In this document: positions 17,698 to 26,887 of the stretch, in pieces | Numbering within the stretch: the stretch's first letter is position 1 | Layout of the letters: every line of letters starts with the position of its first letter | NCBI RefSeq assembly: GCF_024438035.1 | Contig: NZ_JANFQF010000013.1 | Location: 123,993 to 187,992, forward strand | Reading direction: 5' to 3' | Source of the DNA: Rhodococcus tibetensis | Lineage (GTDB): Bacteria; Actinomycetota; Actinomycetes; Mycobacteriales; Mycobacteriaceae | DNA length: 64,000 nucleotides | Program-made: the position numbers and the translations under genes | Notes under the pieces: generated by a model | Seen by the model: the letters and a program-made list of their open reading frames with translations, nothing else | Database searches by the model: none | Told to the model about the DNA's origin: nothing

Positions 17698-17737
17698 TTG
17701 GCTACCTGCCGACGCATATGCGTCGGCAGGTAGCCAA
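17698..17737. repeat. Perfect 40-bp palindrome without a loop
   Basis: Arms 17698-17717 and 17718-17737 are exact inverse complements (20 bp each; the centre reads GCATATGC). It lies between the glycerate kinase remnant (plus) and the hydratase gene (minus), 33 bp beyond the latter's stop. In RNA it would form a very stable hairpin in either direction, so it is probably a bidirectional terminator. Confidence 0.8.
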
Positions 17738-17769
17738 CTCTTGCAGCTGTGGGGGTTCCGTTATTTCTG

Positions 17770-18549
17770 TTACTCGCCGACGAAGGCGGGTGCGCGCTTC
17801 TCACGGAATGCCGCGACGGCCTCTGCGGAGTCCTGGGTCGACTGCACGACGGCTTGCTCGGCGGCCACCATCGACAGCGACGTTCTGAAGTCGACGTTCT
17901 CCCCATTCCGCACGAGACGCTTGATGGCGCGGATCGCGACCGGGGGACCGTCGGCAAGGCGTCGGCACAAATCCTGCGCGGCTTCGGGCAGTTCCTCCGG
18001 GGAGTGTACTGACAGGACGATGCCCAGGTCGAGGGCTTCTGGGGCTTCGACGAAGCGTCCGGTCCACAGCAGTTCGAGAGCGCGTGCCTGACCGACGATG
18101 CGGGGCAGCAGGTGTGCGCCGCCGTCACCGGGGATCAGCCCGACCCGCACGTACGCCTCCGAGAAACGTGCCCGGGTGGAGGCGAGACGGATGTCGCAGG
18201 CCAGGGCCATGTCCATGCCTGCGCCGACCGCGACACCGTCGACGGCGGCGATCAGTGGTTTGTCGAGGTCGAGGGCAGCCGCGGCGACGCGGTGAACGCG
18301 GTCCTGCAGTACTTGCTGACGGCCGAGTGTCGAGGTGATTTCCGAGAAGTCGTCGAGATCGACTCCGGCGCAGAACGATCCTCCGGAACCCGTGACGAGG
18401 ACGACGCGCACGTCGGGATCGGTGCGTGCCGACTGCAGCGCCTCGGCCCACGCGTCCAACATGTCGAAAGTGAACGCGTTCTTACGGTGCGGGCGATTGA
18501 GCACGATAGTGCCGACGCCGCCGGTGACGGTGAATTCCAGGTCAGCCAT
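17770..18549 (-). CDS. Enoyl-CoA hydratase/isomerase
   Basis: A 259-residue crotonase. The oxyanion-hole segments are GSGGSFCAGVDLDDFSE and AAVDGVAVGAGMDMALACDI. At the catalytic positions, SEAYVRVGLIPGDGGAHLLP contains the region where hydratases have the first Glu; here the residues are less canonical, so isomerase or other crotonase chemistry is possible. It acts on an enoyl-CoA in beta-oxidation. The start has AAGGAA upstream. It lies 64 bp downstream of the acyl-CoA dehydrogenase pair on the same strand and probably takes their product. Confidence 0.9.
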   Translation of the reverse strand: MADLEFTVTGGVGTIVLNRPHRKNAFTFDMLDAWAEALQSARTDPDVRVVLVTGSGGSFCAGVDLDDFSEITSTLGRQQVLQDRVHRVAAAALDLDKPLIAAVDGVAVGAGMDMALACDIRLASTRARFSEAYVRVGLIPGDGGAHLLPRIVGQARALELLWTGRFVEAPEALDLGIVLSVHSPEELPEAAQDLCRRLADGPPVAIRAIKRLVRNGENVDFRTSLSMVAAEQAVVQSTQDSAEAVAAFREKRAPAFVGE

Positions 18550-18613
18550 GTTCTATTCCTTGTCAGAGTCGAGCGTCACTGCGCTGGGCGTCGGCGAGGC
18601 GGAGCTGGAGTGT

Positions 18614-19642
18614 TCAGGCGGTGACGAGGGCCCACAAGCCCTCGCGCCCTGCTTCGAGGGCGGCCGCGGTCAACTTCTCGTCCCAGTAGTGGACCGAGCC
18701 GAACTCCGAACGCCAGGCGAGAGCGGGTGTGGTGAACTCGTGCAGCCGGTGCTCGCGAGTGGTGCCGATTGCGCCATGCGCCTGATGTGCGTTGCGTACC
18801 ACCACGGAGGCGGCGTGGCCCGCGCAGGACCGGGCAGCGGCGACGAGAAACTCGAGGTTGGCTCCGGACCAGTCCGTGCGGACAGCCTCGATGAGTGCGG
18901 CGTCGGTGGCTGCTCGGGCAAGGGCGACTTCGGCGGCGATGTCGGCGACCAGGTTCTGGACCGCCTGGAACTTGGCGAGTGGACGCCCGAACTGGGTGCG
19001 TTCGGTCGTGTGGTTGATGGAGAGGTCCAGGATGCGTGCGAGTGCGGCGCAAATCTGCAGTCCGCGTGCCAGTGCGCCGCGCAGCAGCAGCTGGTCGACG
19101 ACAGCATCCGCGACCGAGGTGCCCGACAGAACGGTGGTGTCGGCGGTGACGGTGTCGCGCGGTTCGCCGGCAATGTTGGTGCCGGGAGCGATGTCCAGCG
19201 TCGAGGTTTCGACGTCGGCGACGTGGTAGGTGTCGCTGTTCCGCCAGACGAGAACGACCTTGTCGGACTGGGCTGCCCAAGGCACGCCGGAGGCCAATCC
19301 TTCGTTGTCGAGTACGCACACCGTGCGGCGCGCTGCATCGACAGGGGAGCCGGTGACCTCGAGAAGCCACCCGGCCAGCAAGTCGTGTTCGACCAACGGG
19401 ATTCGGACGCCGTTCGAGGCGGACGCGCGGATCAGCTCGGCGGCCTCGAACCAGCCTGCGCCGCTGCCCCCGTTTTCTTCCCGGCCGGTGAGCCGGACCA
19501 ACCCCAGCTCGTCCAGCCGGCTCCACAAGCCCGCATCCCAGGGGGCGGTGCCGCTCTCCGGCTCGTTCTGTTCGCGGTGGTTCGCGAAGACCGCGGACAT
19601 CATCTCGACGAGGTCGTGGTCGACCGTGAACGGTGCAGTCAT
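18614..19642 (-). CDS. Acyl-CoA dehydrogenase, smaller partner subunit
   Basis: A 342-residue ACAD with a recognisable helical C-terminal domain (LSINHTTERTQFGRPLAKFQ, GHAASVVVRNAHQAHGAIG) but a degenerate N-terminal domain. Its ATG overlaps the stop of the next ACAD by one base (TGATG), so the products are made together. In mycolic-acid bacteria such adjacent pairs (for example the FadE28/FadE29 type) form alpha2-beta2 enzymes in which only one subunit carries the catalytic base. That arrangement is likely here, with a bulky or cyclic acyl-CoA substrate. Confidence 0.88.
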   Translation of the reverse strand: MTAPFTVDHDLVEMMSAVFANHREQNEPESGTAPWDAGLWSRLDELGLVRLTGREENGGSGAGWFEAAELIRASASNGVRIPLVEHDLLAGWLLEVTGSPVDAARRTVCVLDNEGLASGVPWAAQSDKVVLVWRNSDTYHVADVETSTLDIAPGTNIAGEPRDTVTADTTVLSGTSVADAVVDQLLLRGALARGLQICAALARILDLSINHTTERTQFGRPLAKFQAVQNLVADIAAEVALARAATDAALIEAVRTDWSGANLEFLVAAARSCAGHAASVVVRNAHQAHGAIGTTREHRLHEFTTPALAWRSEFGSVHYWDEKLTAAALEAGREGLWALVTA

Positions 19643-20793
19643 CAGCGCAGCCCCAATCCTCGCGCGATCACGCCGCGCAGAACTTCGTTGGTACCGCCGC
19701 GGAGAGTGAATCCGGGGCGTTGCACGACGGCGTCGTCGAGCATGTCGTGGTACTCGGCCCGATCCGGCGAGTAGTCACCGGTGAGCAGGTCGGCGAGATC
19801 GGCGATGTCGCCCTCGGTGGACGTGCCCAGAACCTTGACGACGGCCGCCGCTGTATCGGCCGGTTCCCGGCGTTCGAGCGCGCCGGCGACTGCGGTCGAC
19901 ATCTGATGCAGGCCGGCGATGCGGGCGACATAACGGCCGAGGTCGGTATGCCGGGGGATCGCATTGCTGCGCATCTGCTCGGCGGTTTCGGCCAGCAAGG
20001 TGAACGTGGACAGGAATCGCTCGGGACCACTGCGTTCGAAGCTCAGTTCGGAGGTGACCTGCTGCCAGCCGTCGCCGATGGTGCCGAACACCATGTCGTC
20101 GGCGACGAAGACGTCGTCGAGTATGACCTCGTTGAAGTGGTGCTCGCCGGTCATCGACACGATGGGCCGAATGTCGATCCCCGGGGAATGCAGATCGACG
20201 ATGAACTGGCTCAGTCCGTCGTGCCGGTGCGCGGGATCGACCGCGGTGGTGCGGGCGAGGCAAAAGAATGCATGAGCACGGTGTGCGCCCGAGGTCCACA
20301 CCTTGGTGCCGGTGATCGACCAGCCGCCGTCGACCCGGGTAGCCTTGGTGCGAACGCTCGCCAGATCGGAACCGGAATCCGGTTCGCTCATACCGATACC
20401 GAAATAGCACTCACCACTCGCAATGGCCGGCAGGTATTGCTGCTTCTGAATTTCGGTGCCGTACTTCACAAGCGACGGAACGATCTGCCGATCGGCAATC
20501 CAGTGCGCTGCCACGGGTGCCCCGGCGGCCAGCAATTCCTCCGTGACGACGAACCGCTCGAGGTGGCTGCGGCCGTGGCCACCATACTCGACGGGCACAG
20601 TCATGCCGAGCCAACCGCGGGCGGCCAGGGCGCGGGAGAAGTCCTCGTCCCATCCGGTGAGCCAGCAGTCGACGCCCCGGCCGATCTTGCCCTCGGCGCG
20701 TTGGCCGGCGAGGAATTCGCGAACCTCGGCGCGCAGGGCGGCCGAGGCATGGGGATCGGCGGAGACCGGGGGAACCAATCTGAGGGTGGTCAT
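19642..20793 (-). CDS. Acyl-CoA dehydrogenase, larger subunit
   Basis: A 383-residue ACAD with all three domains: middle-domain FAD contacts GIGMSEPDSGSDLASVRT and WSITGTKVWTSGAHRAH, and a C-terminus closing with RPGFTLRGGTNEVLRGVIAR. Start ATG 20793 is preferred since GGAAAG lies upstream and the family-like sequence begins there; longer in-frame starts would cross the shared regulatory region. It introduces the alpha,beta double bond with FAD, passing electrons to ETF. The first gene of a three-gene operon divergent from an IclR regulator. Confidence 0.9.
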   Translation of the reverse strand: MTTLRLVPPVSADPHASAALRAEVREFLAGQRAEGKIGRGVDCWLTGWDEDFSRALAARGWLGMTVPVEYGGHGRSHLERFVVTEELLAAGAPVAAHWIADRQIVPSLVKYGTEIQKQQYLPAIASGECYFGIGMSEPDSGSDLASVRTKATRVDGGWSITGTKVWTSGAHRAHAFFCLARTTAVDPAHRHDGLSQFIVDLHSPGIDIRPIVSMTGEHHFNEVILDDVFVADDMVFGTIGDGWQQVTSELSFERSGPERFLSTFTLLAETAEQMRSNAIPRHTDLGRYVARIAGLHQMSTAVAGALERREPADTAAAVVKVLGTSTEGDIADLADLLTGDYSPDRAEYHDMLDDAVVQRPGFTLRGGTNEVLRGVIARGLGLR

Positions 20794-20878
20794 GGTGGTG
20801 GTCTTTCCGTTCAAGCCGACGTGGGTTCGTTCAACGACTATGGCACCTTGTCGGCGGGATACGCAATACTGGAGTAGA

Positions 20879-20894
20879 TTACGCATATACGTAA
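20879..20894. promoter_or_regulatory. Candidate IclR operator
   Basis: TTACGCATATACGTAA: inverted 5-bp arms TTACG/CGTAA with a 6-bp AT-rich centre, in the 150-bp gap between the divergent dehydrogenase operon and the iclR gene. A second TACGCA lies 20 bp upstream. Position, not experiment, supports it. Confidence 0.45.
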
Positions 20895-20945
20895 GCGGTA
20901 GTGTGGCTCGCAGTCGCGCCGGGCGACTACCGAGGAGGGATTGTC

Positions 20946-21719
20946 GTGGTGCAACCGGAGGGCGCAACCGGGGCGCGGGCCCGCGCTCGTCATCGCACCG
21001 TGGATCGCATCGCCTCGATCCTCGAATGTGTTGCGCGGGCTCGTGGCGGAATCACCCTCAGTGAAATAGCGAAAGAGGCATCCGCGCCGATCAGTTCGGT
21101 TCAAGGGCTCGTCAACGGCCTCGTTGCAACCGGCTATCTCGACGAACACGGTCGGCGCTACTCATTGGGCAGTGCGCCCTACTTGCTCAACCGCCTCGCA
21201 GGGCGGCAGCCGGTCTCGACGGTGACGCATGCCGACCTCGAGGAGATACACGAACGAACCGGCCTGACGACCGTGCTGTCCATCGCTGTGGGACCGGACA
21301 TCTTCTACGTGGACTACTGTTCGTCCGATCCCCGGTTCGCCTACCTCGCCGAGAACTACGTGCGGCGGTCCCTCATCCGCACTTCCGGTGGGTGGGTACT
21401 GCTCGCAGGCATGGAGAAAAGGGATCTGTGGGCATACCTCAGGAACGTCGGCGAGGACGAGCAACCTCTTGTCGACAGATTCTTTGCCGCATTACCCGCG
21501 ATCGAACAGACCGGTATCTGTGCTTCCCCCAACGCCTCCGAACAAGGTGACGGTGTATCGATCGCCGTACAGGCCAACGCGAAAACCGTTGCTGCCGTGG
21601 GTGTCATCGCGTCGCACGAAGTGATCACTCAGCAGCGCGACAGGCTGGTGGACGTCCTCACGGAGTGTTCGCGGCGCTGGGATCCACGACGCGCCCAATT
21701 TCGTCGGGCTCGCGACTAG
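20946..21719 (+). CDS. IclR-family transcriptional regulator
   Basis: A 257-residue protein. An N-terminal winged helix (RTVDRIASILECVARARGGI, LSEIAKEASAPISSVQGLVN) is followed by the IclR effector domain (HADLEEIHERTGLTTVLSIA). GTG 20946 is chosen because AGGAGG (20933-20938) is 7 bases upstream; the next GTG (20949) is equally in frame. IclR proteins usually respond to an acid or CoA thioester. It diverges from the acyl-CoA dehydrogenase pair, its probable target. Confidence 0.87.
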   Translation: MVQPEGATGARARARHRTVDRIASILECVARARGGITLSEIAKEASAPISSVQGLVNGLVATGYLDEHGRRYSLGSAPYLLNRLAGRQPVSTVTHADLEEIHERTGLTTVLSIAVGPDIFYVDYCSSDPRFAYLAENYVRRSLIRTSGGWVLLAGMEKRDLWAYLRNVGEDEQPLVDRFFAALPAIEQTGICASPNASEQGDGVSIAVQANAKTVAAVGVIASHEVITQQRDRLVDVLTECSRRWDPRRAQFRRARD

Positions 21720-21740
21720 CAGAGAGTCATCCGACGAGGA

Positions 21741-21766
21741 ACGCCGAACCCTCGCAGGTTCGGCGT
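21741..21766 (+). terminator. Terminator after iclR
   Basis: ACGCCGAACC (21741-21750) pairs perfectly with GGTTCGGCGT (21757-21766) across a 6-nt loop, 21 bp after the iclR stop. No U-tract. Confidence 0.65.
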
Positions 21767-21904
21767 CCCGGGCATCGAAAATCTGGTCGGTCATAGGCCG
21801 AGTACAACAGTGCATCCATTGCCACCGGTCGGCTTGGCGTCAGGCCGGGAGAGTGACTTCCCGGCTCGACGCCACCCGGTGGACGCGCAGGGGCAACTCC
21901 CTCA

Positions 21905-22066
21905 TTCCTAGTGAGGGGAGCTCCCCGACGAATGCCCGGCCATGTTCGGAGGCAGCGTGCTAATCGAGTGCTGACTGCGACTCCCATTCCTCGTGAACGT
22001 GGAAGACGTCCCGCTCCGATAGGTCAGCGCTGATAGTGAACGTCGGGAAGACTGCGGGTTGTGGGC
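21905..22066 (-). pseudogene. Antibiotic-biosynthesis-monooxygenase (ABM) domain remnant
   Basis: On the minus strand PAVFPTFTISADLSERDVFH then VHEEWESQSALD is followed by a TAG stop, and the same frame continues HAASEHGRAFVGELP, which matches the typical ABM ending. The family's N-terminal strand is missing, so the gene is both truncated and nonsense-mutated. ABM proteins are small cofactor-free oxygenases or quinol-related enzymes. No function expected now. Confidence 0.5.
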
Positions 22067-22675
22067 GTCGGTATTTCGGCCGATGTGCAGGACACCGGAA
22101 TCGGTGAGTTCGTCGACGACATCGACGGAACTCAGGGGCTCGAAGACCGCGACCTCGTCCGGGCTCTGGAAGCTGGTCTGTGGCGGCGCCTCGCTGGTCG
22201 CGGTAGCCGTGTGTCGTGCGAAGTTCATGGCGGTCGGCGGGATCGTTTGGCAGCGCGGAAACGCGGAGACGGATAACCGGACAGGACGTCGACGGGATAT
22301 CAAGCGGGAGCCGGGGACATCGCGATCAACGGGTTGTTGGGCAATGCGTCGCGGGTGTGCGGATGGGCCTCCACGGTGCCGGCGCGCATTATCAGTACGG
22401 TTCATGGTGGCGTCGGCGTGTCTGGCCCGCAGTCTTATTCGTTCGAGGGAGAAGGAGTGGGCGGCGACGGGGCGGGCTCCGCTGATCGGCACGTTGAACA
22501 AGGTCGCGCCGCGGCGGCCGCTATGGTGACCGCCTTCGGCCTCTGACGCACCCGCGCGAGCACGCCCTCGGCGATCCGCTGTCGGGTGCGCTGGTCTCCG
22601 CCGTTCCTGTCGACCGTCTCCTTCCGGTGCCGAAATCTCATCACAGGAAAATCACCTGGCCGTGGAGCGCTACAC
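22067..22675. other. Gap without a supported gene
   Basis: About 600 bp with several overlapping reading frames but no start/RBS combination or recognisable family on either strand. The part next to 22676 is the promoter region of the SPW gene. Confidence 0.5.
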
Positions 22676-22709
22676 TTAAGATAGCTACGATACCCGTAGC
22701 GTATCTTAA
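22676..22709 (+). promoter_or_regulatory. Large inverted repeat upstream of the SPW gene (TetR-type operator)
   Basis: TTAAGATA-GCTACG (22676-22689) faces CGTAGC-G-TATCTTAA (22695-22709) around a 5-bp centre, with one extra base on the right. It ends 19 bp before the start codon. GCTACGATAC and CGTAGCG also occur in the inverted repeat at 26888-26911 between a small membrane protein and a TetR gene, so one repressor may control both. Confidence 0.6.
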
Positions 22710-22728
22710 TTTGGGAGGTGCCTGAACA

Positions 22729-23130
22729 ATGACGGCCCAAACAATGACGATCCGGAACTCGTGGTCGGGATCGTCGATTATGTTCCTCGGTGGTGTAACG
22801 ATGTCGGCGTCGTGGTGGGCGGACACCACGCCCGTTGGTGCGGGGCTCACCCTGGGATTCGGTGCGTTGGTGACTATTTATGCGGCGTGGTCGCTGATCG
22901 CGCGGGATCCCACGAAGGATCACTGGGCGCTCTCGGTGGTGGGGTTGGCGCTCTTCATCGCGCCGTGGGTCGGGTTGTTCGCTGGTGACGGTGCGGCCTG
23001 GACCGCGTGGATCTGCGGCGCGTTGATCATGCTGGTCGGCGGCGGCGCGTATCTGAGCGACGAATCGGCCAACGTGACCGAACACGCGCGAGTGCACAAC
23101 CGTGCGAGCTACGAGGCGTCGATCCGATGA
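22729..23130 (+). CDS. SPW-repeat membrane protein
   Basis: A 133-residue protein with four predicted transmembrane helices and an SPW-type repeat (HWALSVVGLALFIAPWVGLF, with FGALVTIYAAWSLIARDPTK before it). GGGAGGTG gives a good RBS. The family is found in actinobacterial and archaeal membranes and has no assigned role. The inverted repeat directly upstream and its match in front of the TetR gene at 27021 suggest inducible expression. Confidence 0.8.
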   Translation: MTAQTMTIRNSWSGSSIMFLGGVTMSASWWADTTPVGAGLTLGFGALVTIYAAWSLIARDPTKDHWALSVVGLALFIAPWVGLFAGDGAAWTAWICGALIMLVGGGAYLSDESANVTEHARVHNRASYEASIR

Positions 23131-23177
23131 AGCCCGGTCTCGCGGCGGGCGGTCGTTGCGGCTCCGCAAACGCTGTA

Positions 23178-23217
23178 CACAGCAGGAGGGACATCGGTCG
23201 ATGCCCCTCCTGCTGTG
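23178..23217 (+). terminator. Terminator after the SPW gene
   Basis: CACAGCAGGAGGG (23178-23190) pairs perfectly with CCCTCCTGCTGTG (23205-23217), 13 bp, 14-nt loop, 47 bp after the stop codon. Confidence 0.7.
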
Positions 23218-23219
23218 TG

Positions 23220-24093
23220 CCTGAGGAACGCCGAAGACGACGGTCGACTGCGCCAGGTCGCCCCCTTTGACCGTTTGTTGACCGCGTACGAGGAACAAGA
23301 GTGGTCCATGGGGAGTCATGGTGCGGTCGAGGTCCGCGAAACTGTGACGTCGATTTCAGCCATCGTTCAGGCGAATCACGAACCTTTTGTCGAGCAGACG
23401 TCTTTGCTGGTCCCCGCAGGTTAGTTCGACGAACTCCGTGCTGAAGGATCAACATTGTGTCGGGAGAGTCCTCCTGCCGGCAAGGCAATTCGATCGAGCG
23501 TGTTATCGCCCCGCTGTAAGAGCCGGCCCGTCGTCGACAAGGGGCCGTCGAAACGGAGTCGGCAAGCCGGGAGTGGTGCGCCCCGGCCGAGCGCTCCGTC
23601 AATCATCCTGGCCGACGAGGGCGGTCTGCTCGCGAAGTGCCGGCTTGGTCGGCGGAAGCGATGAAGGTGGCCCTTGGGGTGCGGTATTTCGGGGAGTGTG
23701 CCCCGGGGTGGACTGCCGCCAACCCGTGATTCCGGTTCAGGGAGGGGTGCGGGCGGAGCGTCGGCTACCTGACGTGGGACCGTGCCGTTCCAGAAACGAT
23801 CCATACAGCGATTCTCCCGATATTTGCATTCAAAGACCGATCTAATCGCCCGATTCGGAGCTGAGGATTGGGTGACAGTGCTCATCGGGTGAAACTGATG
23901 TTGTTGAAAGCTTTCGTTGCGGTTGTGCTGAGTCGGCGAGGGGTTTGCCCATATGAGATGGGCATTGCGGTTTCGCCGTGGCAGGTTCGTCTCGGTTAGC
24001 TGTGTCGTGGCCGAGGATAGGCCGGTACTTGCCAGGATGACTGCACACGATGGGGCATGCGAATACCCGCAGCGAATGCTGTTGCCCGGGAGG
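23220..24093. other. Gap without a supported gene
   Basis: Roughly 870 bp. The open frames here lack RBSs and match no family I know; codon patterns look non-coding. It may hold old remnants, but I can point to none. Confidence 0.5.
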
Positions 24094-24130
24094 GGTTACC
24101 TCGACCGCCGTCTGGGCGGTCGAGGTAACC
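24094..24130 (-). terminator. Terminator of the KstD-like gene
   Basis: A perfect 16-bp stem (24094-24109 with 24115-24130, GGTTACCTCGACCGCC) and a 5-nt loop, 10 bp past the stop at 24141 on the minus strand. No U-tract follows. Confidence 0.75.
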
Positions 24131-24140
24131 GACGAGATGC

Positions 24141-25979
24141 TCAGGCGTCATTGCGACGGCTGGCTGCTTCCCGTCCTGCCAGGTAGCCGAACACGAGCCC
24201 GAGGGAGATCGTCCCGCCGGCGCCTCCGTAGAAACCCTTCGTGGGGGCGCCACCGGAATTGCCGGCGGCGTACAGGCCAGCAATGATGTTGCCTTCGGTG
24301 TCGAGCGCGCGCCCGGCTGTGTCGGTCTTCGGACCGCCCACGGTGCCGAGCGCGCTGGCCTGGACCTCGAGCGCGTAGTACGGCGCAGTGTCGACCGGTC
24401 CCAGCACGCTCGACTTCGGGCTCTCGAGCACGGGTCGGATGATCTTCGCCAGGGGCCCGACCACGAGGGAACGGACGCGTTCGGGGTCGTTGTTCTTCGC
24501 TACCCGTCCTGCGAGCTTGCTCACGATCGGACCGATCGCCGCGGCGATGCCCTTGCGGGCCTTGGCGGTGGCGGCGGGGAACCGTGCGTCGGGCGAGTTC
24601 TTGCCCAGCCGGGGATAGAAGGCGCCGAAGTAGCGGTCGAACACCGTGTCACCGCGGTGGAACTGCGGGTCACGCGCTCGTGCGGCCTCGGGGTTGAATC
24701 GGTCGACGGTGCGGAGCAGCCCCACCTCGTCGACCCCGATCTTGCTCGCCAGCTCCGACAGGGTGTCGGCGCGGTGGAGGCAGTCGGGCACCTCTGCGCC
24801 CGGCGTGATGCCGAAGATCCCGTATTTCGTCCAGTAGTTCTGGTCGAAGATCAGCCACGCCGTGACGTTCGGCATGGTGCCGGTCTCCGGGTCGACCTCG
24901 CGCATGATCTGTCCGAATTGGTCGTAGGGCAGGGCCTCGTTCGCGAAGCGTTCGCCCTTGTTGTTCACCATGATGCTGTGCGGCAGCGCGCGTTCGCCCA
25001 AAAACACCCGAGCGAGCGGGCGACCCTCGAGCTCCTCACCGGGCAGCTGCACCCCGGGCATCCACCAGGCGTCCTCCATGCCGGTCAGAGCAGCGCCCAC
25101 TTCCTGGGCCAGCTGCACCGCGATGCCGTCATGGCCCTGGGGGGAAACCTGCACGCCGAAGGGCGCGTCGAGGTAGGTGGTGGTGATTTCGGTTGAGCTC
25201 TCGAATCCGCCGCTGGCCAGCAGGACCCCCCTGGTGGCGCGCACCGTGTGCTCGACGTCATCGGCCTGTACGACGATCCCGCGCACCCCGGACTCGTCCG
25301 TGACGAGCCGGGTCGCGGGCGTCTCGACGCGGACGTCGATGCCGTTGCGCAGGCCCGCCTCGAGGAGCGCTCCGATCAGTGCCGGTCCGGCGAGCCAGAC
25401 GTCGTCGATGCCGATCCCACCCAGTAGCCAGAACGGGAGCGGGTTCTTGGCCATGCCCGTCGTCAGGGCCGGTCGCACGAACTTCGCGTCCTCGCCCAGT
25501 CCCGCGGGGGAGTACGGACCGGGGAAGAGTGCCCGACCGACGGACGCGCCGTCGATGTCGGATCGGTAGTCCGGCCAGATTGTCGGGATCCACCCGAAGG
25601 GGGTGTGCTCTTCGATGAACCGGGCGACGTGGGGTCCGGTTTGAAGGAACTTCTCCACCAGGTCGTGGTCGAGGATCTGGTCGCGGCCCTGGCCGTAGAT
25701 GTACCGCCGGGCCTGGTCCAGGTCGTCGTTGATCTTCAAAGCCTTGGTCGAGAAGCCGTGGTTGGGGATCCAGGCGGCACCCGCCGAGATCCCGGTGGCG
25801 CCCCCGACGATCTCGCGGGACTCGACCACGAGGACTCGCGCGCCCTCCTTGGCGGCGGTCAGTGCCGCCATCAGGCCGGCGCCGCCGGACCCGACGATCG
25901 CCACGTCCACCTCCTGGGGGATGCCCTTCTGGGACACGGTCCCGATGGAGCCACTGTTCTGAGTCGAACTGCTAACCAT
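24141..25979 (-). CDS. KstD-like FAD-dependent dehydrogenase
   Basis: A 612-residue flavoprotein of the fumarate-reductase/3-ketosteroid-Delta1-dehydrogenase superfamily. The FAD motif is VAIVGSGGAGLMAALTAAKE with VVESREIVGGATGISAGAAW. Further family segments are GVLLASGGFE and PYYALEVQASALGTVGGPKT, and the end reads AGLYAAGNSGGAPTKGFYGG. Members remove hydrogens next to a ring ketone; here the substrate could be a 3-ketosteroid or another cyclic ketone. ATG 25979 has AAGGA upstream. It is monocistronic, with its own palindromic site at 26015 and a terminator. A second, shorter paralogue is at 39648. Confidence 0.88.
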   Translation of the reverse strand: MVSSSTQNSGSIGTVSQKGIPQEVDVAIVGSGGAGLMAALTAAKEGARVLVVESREIVGGATGISAGAAWIPNHGFSTKALKINDDLDQARRYIYGQGRDQILDHDLVEKFLQTGPHVARFIEEHTPFGWIPTIWPDYRSDIDGASVGRALFPGPYSPAGLGEDAKFVRPALTTGMAKNPLPFWLLGGIGIDDVWLAGPALIGALLEAGLRNGIDVRVETPATRLVTDESGVRGIVVQADDVEHTVRATRGVLLASGGFESSTEITTTYLDAPFGVQVSPQGHDGIAVQLAQEVGAALTGMEDAWWMPGVQLPGEELEGRPLARVFLGERALPHSIMVNNKGERFANEALPYDQFGQIMREVDPETGTMPNVTAWLIFDQNYWTKYGIFGITPGAEVPDCLHRADTLSELASKIGVDEVGLLRTVDRFNPEAARARDPQFHRGDTVFDRYFGAFYPRLGKNSPDARFPAATAKARKGIAAAIGPIVSKLAGRVAKNNDPERVRSLVVGPLAKIIRPVLESPKSSVLGPVDTAPYYALEVQASALGTVGGPKTDTAGRALDTEGNIIAGLYAAGNSGGAPTKGFYGGAGGTISLGLVFGYLAGREAASRRNDA

Positions 25980-26014
25980 GATGTCCTTCCGTACAAACAG
26001 TTTTCGGTCACAAC

Positions 26015-26031
26015 CCTGCTGAATCAGCAGG
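26015..26031. promoter_or_regulatory. 17-bp palindrome upstream of the KstD-like gene
   Basis: CCTGCTGAATCAGCAGG: 8-bp perfect arms around a central A, 36 bp upstream of the start. A TTGACA lies on the minus strand at 26061-26056, so the palindrome sits downstream of -35, suited to repression. It does not look like the KstR motif. Confidence 0.5.
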
Positions 26032-26589
26032 ATGCAACCCGCTATGTAATTGAACTGTCAACTATGCTTGGCTATCGCTCCCCCCTGGGCATTGCTTTGA
26101 GAAGGCTGCCGGCCCCGGACGCTTCTTTGGGAGAAGGCGCCGTGCCTGCTCCGTGCCGCCAGGTGCTGAGTACTCAGAAGCCGCGCATCGACCGACCGCC
26201 CTGGTTGCGACGAATAACTGGGCGAGGATCCGCCTGTGTCGATATTGCGGAAAGATCGACACCCTCGATTGATCGCGATTCGCGATGGCGGTCGCTGGGT
26301 TCAGTCGCGGTTGTTCCACACAACGTTCTGTGCCCGTGGAGGTTTCAGGGAACTCGACGTGACCAAGTCTCAGTGGGTGCGGAGACGGGCGGTTCCGTGC
26401 AGCGGGTGTGTCCGGTGCGGGCCGGGTCGAACATGGCCTCGATGTGGGCTTTGATGTCGAGGGTGCTTATCGATCCGCCGTAGGCGAGTCGATCCGTAGA
26501 GGGTGTGGGTGGGTGTTCGGGGCAGGTTCATTGCTGGGATTCCTGTTGTAGGTGGGCATCGGTTACGGCCGACGTCCGTGCACGCTCGG
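26032..26589. other. Gap without a supported gene
   Basis: Upstream region of the KstD-like gene and about 500 bp in which I recognise no gene, RNA or repeat. Confidence 0.5.
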
Positions 26590-26814
26590 TCAGATCATTC
26601 GGGCAGCCAGGACGACGGCCGCGAACATCAGCAGCGCGATCAGGGCGCCGGTGGTCACGGAATGGGCCACGACTGCCGCGAATGCGGCGGTCGGCGCCGC
26701 CGCGGCGACCGCGATCAGCGGCACGACCGGGGACCACGCGTCATGGCCGGTGGGGTTGTGCGCGCTCGTCGTGAACGACCGATCTGCTCGCTCGAGTGTG
26801 AATGTAGGTGTCAT
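26590..26814 (-). CDS. Small two-TM membrane protein, TetR-linked
   Basis: A 74-residue protein: a polar N-terminus of about 30 residues, then two hydrophobic helices (VVPLIAVAAAAPTAAFAAVV and TTGALIALLMFAAVVLAA). GGAGGAAG precedes the ATG at 26814. I know no family. It diverges from the TetR gene at 27021 across the CGCTACG/CGTAGCG inverted repeat and is the obvious target of that regulator. Confidence 0.6.
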   Translation of the reverse strand: MTPTFTLERADRSFTTSAHNPTGHDAWSPVVPLIAVAAAAPTAAFAAVVAHSVTTGALIALLMFAAVVLAARMI

Positions 26815-26887
26815 CTCGTGCTTCCTCCTGTGAAAGCGGATGTCGCTCGTGACGTCACACCGGCTGCCAGGTGCACCACCAACGTGA

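Noticed and set aside
21908..22501. 197-codon minus-strand open frame as a real gene
   Set aside because: The only family-like sequence there (ABM) is in another frame and contains a stop; the long frame itself is featureless.
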